NCBI GenBank assembly: GCA_001687465.1
Contig: LVLI01000118.1
Coordinates: forward strand, 1-64,000
Length of the DNA stretch: 64,000 nt
Direction of reading: 5' to 3'
Origin: Halocafeteria seosinensis
Lineage: Eukaryota; Sar; Bigyra; Bicosoecida
A program made the position numbers and the translations under genes. Under the pieces are notes generated by a model. That model searched no databases. It was not told where the DNA came from and was given only the letters and a program-made list of their open reading frames with translations. Below, piece after piece: positions 58,737 through 64,000 of this stretch. Positions within the stretch are counted from its first letter, which is position 1; each line of letters begins with the position of its first letter.

Positions 58737-61700
58737 ATGTTGCCGTCCCAAGAAGATGGGCATATTTTCTCGTCAGCGTACGCGTCGGCTGAGTTTTTCT
58801 GGGGCCAGAGTGTGAGCCACCAAGCTGATGTGACACTGGACGAGGACTCCTTTGCTCGAGATTTAATGGCCGGTAATGGGACCAATGGAGACTCAGGGTA
58901 CCCGCAAACTTTCTTCGAGAGTGTTGGGAAAGCGTTTTGCTCCAGCACGGATGACATGCACTGCCTGACGGACTCCTTCCTGACGGCCCCGGCAGCCGCT
59001 ATCTTCATTTTGATGATACCCTTCCTCTTTACAAACGCCGCGGCAGCCCAAGGTAGTCTTCCAGAAGCATCGAGGACCGGGTTTACCTGGAGTGTTCTTA
59101 CTTCAAAGCACCGTCGAAGGTTTAGATTCGTTCAACTTGTGCTCAGTGTTGTCTTGGCATTGCTGCCGCCGATCACCGCCATTCTCCAGGAGACTGACGT
59201 AATTACCGAAGAGAAGCCTCATATTGGCACGGTAAGTCCTGTGTTGTATTCCCAAAAGATTCATGAAACTCCGTGCATCAAGTATTAATTTCTGTACTGC
59301 AGTGGCTATGGGCAACGTTTACATTCATTGCCTGGTCGCTCAACTGCTGGGTAATCATCCGCAGGACGTGTCCCACCGATCGACCTTTACCGGATTATTT
59401 TCAGCTTTGGTATCTTTTGAATTGGCTTGTGGAAGTTGTGACGCTTATTGTTGCGGCGATTGATGCGAATAAGTCTGATACATCGTTGCTTATACTGGAC
59501 TCGTTAACGATCGTTCACAGCTCCCTCCTAACCATTCTAGTTTTCCCGTCACTGTATGACTCATTTGCTTCCTGCGGCCGTGGCGCAAAGCATGCAAACA
59601 CACTTGGCGGTACGAGAGGAGTTGTTCGGTATGTACTGGGATGTGGATTTTTCTGGAGGTACGATGTCGAAGAACGCGAAAGGACTGAATCACGCTTGAA
59701 GACTGAAAATACTTCCTTGCTAGGAGCTGATGCTACGGAGCCACTCAATAAAGAGGGAAAGGAGTACGAATACGGTCCTGAAGAGTGTGCTGGTGTGTTT
59801 TCTCGTGTCTTCTACACTTGGATCAGCCCCTTGTTGACACTGGGTTATGAAAGGCCATTAACTTTCGACGATCTCCCCTTCTTATCAAAGGTGGATAGGA
59901 GCGAGACAATTGCTTCTGGCTTCTCCAAGACGTGGAAAGAAGAGCTTGAGCGCGCAGAACGAGCTACCCGTCCGAAGACGAAAGACTTTCAGGGAACATA
60001 CCAAGATGTACGCGAGGATGTTCCCAACCAAGGCTCCAGCAGTGCCTTCAAGGCAGCCAATGACCCCTTTCCCGAAGTGCATGAGGATTACGCAGGTCGC
60101 GTATCGCTCGTGCGTCCTCTGGTTAGGTCGTTCGGACCAATTATGTACTCCGCAGCCTTGTTCAAAGCTACCTACGATGCGCTTATGTTTGTGGGTCCGA
60201 ATCTACTCCATGCCATTGTAAATTATTTGGATGATTTTTCAAATGGTGTAGAAAGACGAGCATCAGTGGGTTTTGGTTACGTCGGCACTCTTTTCGGCGC
60301 ATCGGTTTTGCAAACTATGCTGTTGCACCAGTATTTTTTCCGTGTCTTCCGAGCTGGACAGCAGCTCCGTTCAGCAGTAATTATTGCTGTTTATAGAAAA
60401 GCCCTCCGTCTCAGTATTGCCGCCCGCCAAGACAAAACCGTGGGCGAAATCGTGAATGTGATGTCCACAGATGCTCAGCGTATGCAAGATTTGACCACCT
60501 ACTTACAGATGATCTGGAGCGCTCCTTTCCAAATTAGTCTGGCCACCTACTTCCTCTGGCAGCAAATTGGTGCCGCGGTGTTCGCTGGAATCGGTGTTAT
60601 GATTTTACTAATGCCACTTAATGCCTGGCTTGCTCGGACCTCCAAGCGTTTACAGGAGAAGCTCATGAAAACCAAGGACAGACGAGTGAATTTGACTAAC
60701 GAGGTGCTAAATGGAATTCGGCTGATTAAATATTCCGCTTGGGAGGTACATTTCCGAGGTCTTATACAAGCCCTTCGAAGTGAGGAGTTACGAAGACTGT
60801 GGTATTACATGCTGCTACAGCAAGTAGTGTCCGTTCTTTTCGTGGGATTGCCGACTCTGGTGTCACTCTCCGGGTTCGGGGTGTACATTGCTATGGGAAA
60901 TCAGCTGACAGCAGCGACAGCGTTTACGGCGTTGTCGCTTTTCAATATTCTCCGATTTCCTTTAACTATGCTTCCTAATGTTATCAACAATGTTGTGGAG
61001 GCATCAGTGTCTATCCGGCGAATCCGAAAATTCTTGCTATGCGAAGAAAGGGAGCCGGGCGCATGTATTCGTCTTTCACGTCTAAACGGAGCATTTTCAG
61101 CGGAGGAAAAAGCACTTCTTGAGAAGATTCCCAAAGAATTACGGCACTATTGTCTAGGAATCCATCATGGTGAGTATACTTGGCATGCTACGGACGATGC
61201 TGATAATAACAAAGGTCCCGAGGGTGGTAGTCTACACGATATTAATTTTTATGTCAAAGAAGGATCGCTGGTAACCATTGCTGGTACAGTAGGTTGTGGA
61301 AAGTCTAGTTTGCTGTTAGCCCTTCTCGGAGAAATGAGAAAGAGAAGTGGTACCGCGTGGATTTTTGGATCTGTAGCGTACGTCAGCCAGACCGCATTCA
61401 TTTTAAACGCCACAGTGAAAGATAACATACTGTTTGGCAAGCCTTTTAGTGAATCTAAGTATAAGCATGCTTTGAAAGTATGCCAACTCGAGAGTGACTT
61501 GGATATTCTCCCCGCGGGCGACGAGACTGAAATTGGAGAACGCGGGGTTAACTTATCAGGAGGACAAAAACAGAGGGTTAGTCTTGCAAGAGCCATTTAC
61601 GCAGATGCAGACGTTTATCTGTTCGATGACCCATTGAGTGCTGTGGACAGCCATGTCGGCCACCGTATTTTCGAAGATTGTATGCGGGAGTCGCTGCAAG

Positions 61701-63871
61701 GCAAAACAAGGGTACTGGTGACACATGGGCTACAATACCTGGCAGCCTCCGACTATGTCTATGTTATGGAAAGGGGACGAATCACTGAGAATGGTACATA
61801 TCAGGAGCTGCTGAAACAGAAGAATACAGACAACACTTCTACTCTCATTCGTTTAGTGAACAGGTTTGAGACAGAAGCGAATGATGTGTACAACCGCGCT
61901 GCTGAACAAGCAGAGAAGGACCGCGCCAGCTCTGAAGGAATGGATGGCAGCCCAAAACAAAGTACAGCTGCACCCTTGAAGTCCAAAGCCAGTAAGCAAA
62001 ACGGCACTGCCTCCGGAGCAGCCAAACGAGATGGCAAGCTAATCAAAGAGGAAGAATCAGAAAAGGGTAATGTTTCGAAAAAGGTTTATCTGGCCTATGG
62101 AAGAGCCACGGGAGGATGTCTAGCTGTTACCATACTCTTTCTGTCTTTTGGATTCTACTCGGCTATGAATGTAATGGTTAATTGGTGGCTTTCCTATTGG
62201 AGCGACCATGCTCCTGAAACCGATGACTCAGGGGATGGGAAGTCGAATTTATACTATTACCGTATATACGTCGGGCTGTCTTTTGCTGCAATTTTCCTAC
62301 TTATTGTATCGCGTTTCTTCGTCGCGTTGCTAGGAATTCGTGCATCGAATGCTCTTCATGAACGTCTCATTCGGGTTATTTTGCATGCAATGCAAAGCTT
62401 CTTTGACACTACACCAGTGGGTAGGATTCTTAACAGATTTTCTCAGGATATCTATACCGTGGATGAGCGACTCCCAACAACGTTTTCGACGTTCCTTATG
62501 GTCTCTTTGAATGTGATCTCTACGCTAGTGGTTATTTCCACAATTACTCCGTGGTTTCTCGTTGCTCTGGTGCCTATTTTGGTTGTGTATATTTATATCC
62601 AAAGGTTTTACGTGACCACATCTCGAGAACTACGCAGATTGGACTCCGTTTCCAAATCTCCCATTTTCGCCAATTTTAGCCAAACTCTAAACGGGTTCGT
62701 AACGATTCGCGCCTATAACGAAAATGACAGGTTTATCCAAAGAAACGACGACTCATTAGACCGGAACCAACAGGCATATTTTATGTATACAACATCTAAC
62801 CGTTGGCTGGCTGTGCGTTTAGAGTTGATTGGTGCTCTAATCGTAGGGGGCTCGGCCCTCTTTGCTGTCATTGCCCGCGGTACAATCAACTCATCACTCG
62901 CTGGTTTGAGCATTAGTTACGCCTTGGGCATTACTCAAGCATTAAACTGGGTAATACGTATGGCTGGACAAGCGGAAACGTACATCGTCGCGGTTGAGCG
63001 TATCAACGAATATAGTTCTGTGGTAACGGAATGTGACCCAGATGAAACTCCGGAGGAAGCCTTAGAGGTTGCTGCTCAGGTCGGAGTGGACCAAACATGG
63101 CCGCAGAAAGGAGAAGTTTCAGTGAGAGATCTATCTTTGGCCTACAGAAGAGATGGCGACTATGTTTTGCATGATATTTCGTTCAAGATTCGTGGTTGTG
63201 AAAAAGTTGGTATCTGCGGCCGGACTGGTGCTGGAAAATCGAGCCTCGTATCTGCACTCTATCGGTTGGCGGATGTCCAAGAGGGCACTATCACTATCGA
63301 TGGCATAGACATCAGAACTATCCCCTTGAACGTTCTGAGGTCAAGAATTTCTATCATTCCTCAGGATCCCACCCTATTCAGTGGAACCCTCCGGCGCAAT
63401 CTGGATCCTTTGGAGAGACACAGTGATGCTGAGATTTGGAGGGCTCTGAGCCAGGTATCACTTGAAGAGCCAGTCCGAAAAGCGAATGAGCAGCTGAATA
63501 GTCCAGTAAGCGAAGGTGGAGAAAACTGGAGCGATGGACAAAGGCAGCTTATTTGTATGGCGCGGGCGTTACTCCGCAACTCTAAAATCATCATTCTAGA
63601 TGAGGCAACAGCTTCTGTTGACGTGGAAAGCGATGCCATTTTACAGCAAACAATACGGAACCAATTTAAAAACAACACTGTTATCACAATTGCGCACAGG
63701 GTACATACCATCTTGGATTCAGATAGAGTGATGGTACTGGATGACGGTGAAATCGCAGAGTTTGATTCACCATCCAGGCTCTTATCGAAATCAGGCTCAC
63801 TGTTCAGTGAACTGATGAAGTCAAGTAAGCAAGCGGCCGAGAAAGCACAAGAACAAGGCGGCGAAGAGTGA
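58737..63871 (+). CDS. ABCC/MRP-type ABC transporter, full length with TMD0
   Basis: Exons are 58737-59231 and 59303-63871, joined in phase (GTAAGT/TGCAG); 1687 residues. The first about 300 residues contain several hydrophobic helices, a TMD0-like region as in long MRPs. Then come TMD1, NBD1 (Walker A GTVGCGKSS near 826, signature LSGGQKQRVSLARAIY near 916, Walker B YLFDDPLSAVD), TMD2, and NBD2 (Walker A GRTGAGKSS near 1470, signature WSDGQRQLICMARALL near 1574, Walker B IIILDEATASVD). NBD1 has Asp in place of the catalytic Glu, as is normal for ABCC proteins, so only one site is fully catalytic. The linker at about 1010-1060 is Lys/Glu/Ser-rich. Substrates are probably organic anions or glutathione conjugates at the plasma or vacuolar membrane. 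Confidence 0.96.
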
Positions 63872-64000
63872 GTGACGCGCGAAAAGCCTGCGGCCTCGTA
63901 GTTTCGCTTGTATAGACACTTGTGAAACCAGAAAATACACTCTTTCTGGCTGACGTGAAGCCAAGAGTTACCAACCCAAGTTGAAGTACATTGAATGATT

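Overview
This window is nuclear DNA of a eukaryote. It holds 21 gene-sized coding regions (20 confident, plus a decayed RNase H-like frame) on both strands, most with short GT-AG introns of about 50-90 bp, and short intergenic gaps. The best guess is a stramenopile (heterokont), probably an alga or a related flagellated protist. This rests on two secreted EGF/tenascin-like proteins of a type common in stramenopiles, an AP2-PHD nuclear protein, a TMEM260-type O-mannosyltransferase, a flagellar dynein regulatory complex subunit (DRC9) and a prokaryote-type YeeE/YedE sulfur transporter. A haptophyte or cryptophyte cannot be excluded. TAA, TAG and TGA all end convincing genes, so the code looks standard.

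Layout. 1-4.2 kb: no intact gene, small AT-rich inverted repeats and a decayed hAT/BED transposase. 4.2-9.3 kb: an unrecognised mitochondrial-looking protein, then TMEM260. 9.5-12.7 kb (minus): a protein with two AP2-like domains and a PHD finger. 13.5-21.8 kb: a possible GT-B glycosyltransferase, the splicing factor CWF19L2 (minus) and a three-repeat MYB. 21.9-25.3 kb: two divergent EGF-type secreted paralogues around a GC-rich hairpin. 25.4-28.6 kb (minus): cullin-3 with 14 exons. 30.0-32.6 kb: YeeE/YedE transporter and convergent DRC9. 34-41.2 kb: a decayed array of LRR genes, all on the minus strand, with an intact ETHE1 persulfide dioxygenase inside it. 41.3-42.5 kb: an RNase H-like fragment and a GT microsatellite. 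43-50.2 kb: importin alpha, a P-loop kinase, an AlgH/DUF179 protein, TrmL and TrmB. 50.7-63.9 kb: TRAPPII TRS120/TRAPPC9-like, an unrecognised 692-aa protein, a four-helix PPPY membrane protein and an ABCC transporter.

How the genes relate. There are no operons. Neighbours share short divergent or convergent spacers: 57 bp between two start codons at 46.7 kb, and 10 bp between two stop codons at 49.07 kb. Possible functional pairings are the sulfur transporter with the persulfide dioxygenase, and the convergent tRNA methyltransferases TrmL and TrmB. Exon joins below were read by eye from splice signals, reading phase and family similarity; no transcript data were available. I did not find one clearly new biological system. 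The best leads are candidate micro-introns, the unusual LRR array and the GT-B-like protein.
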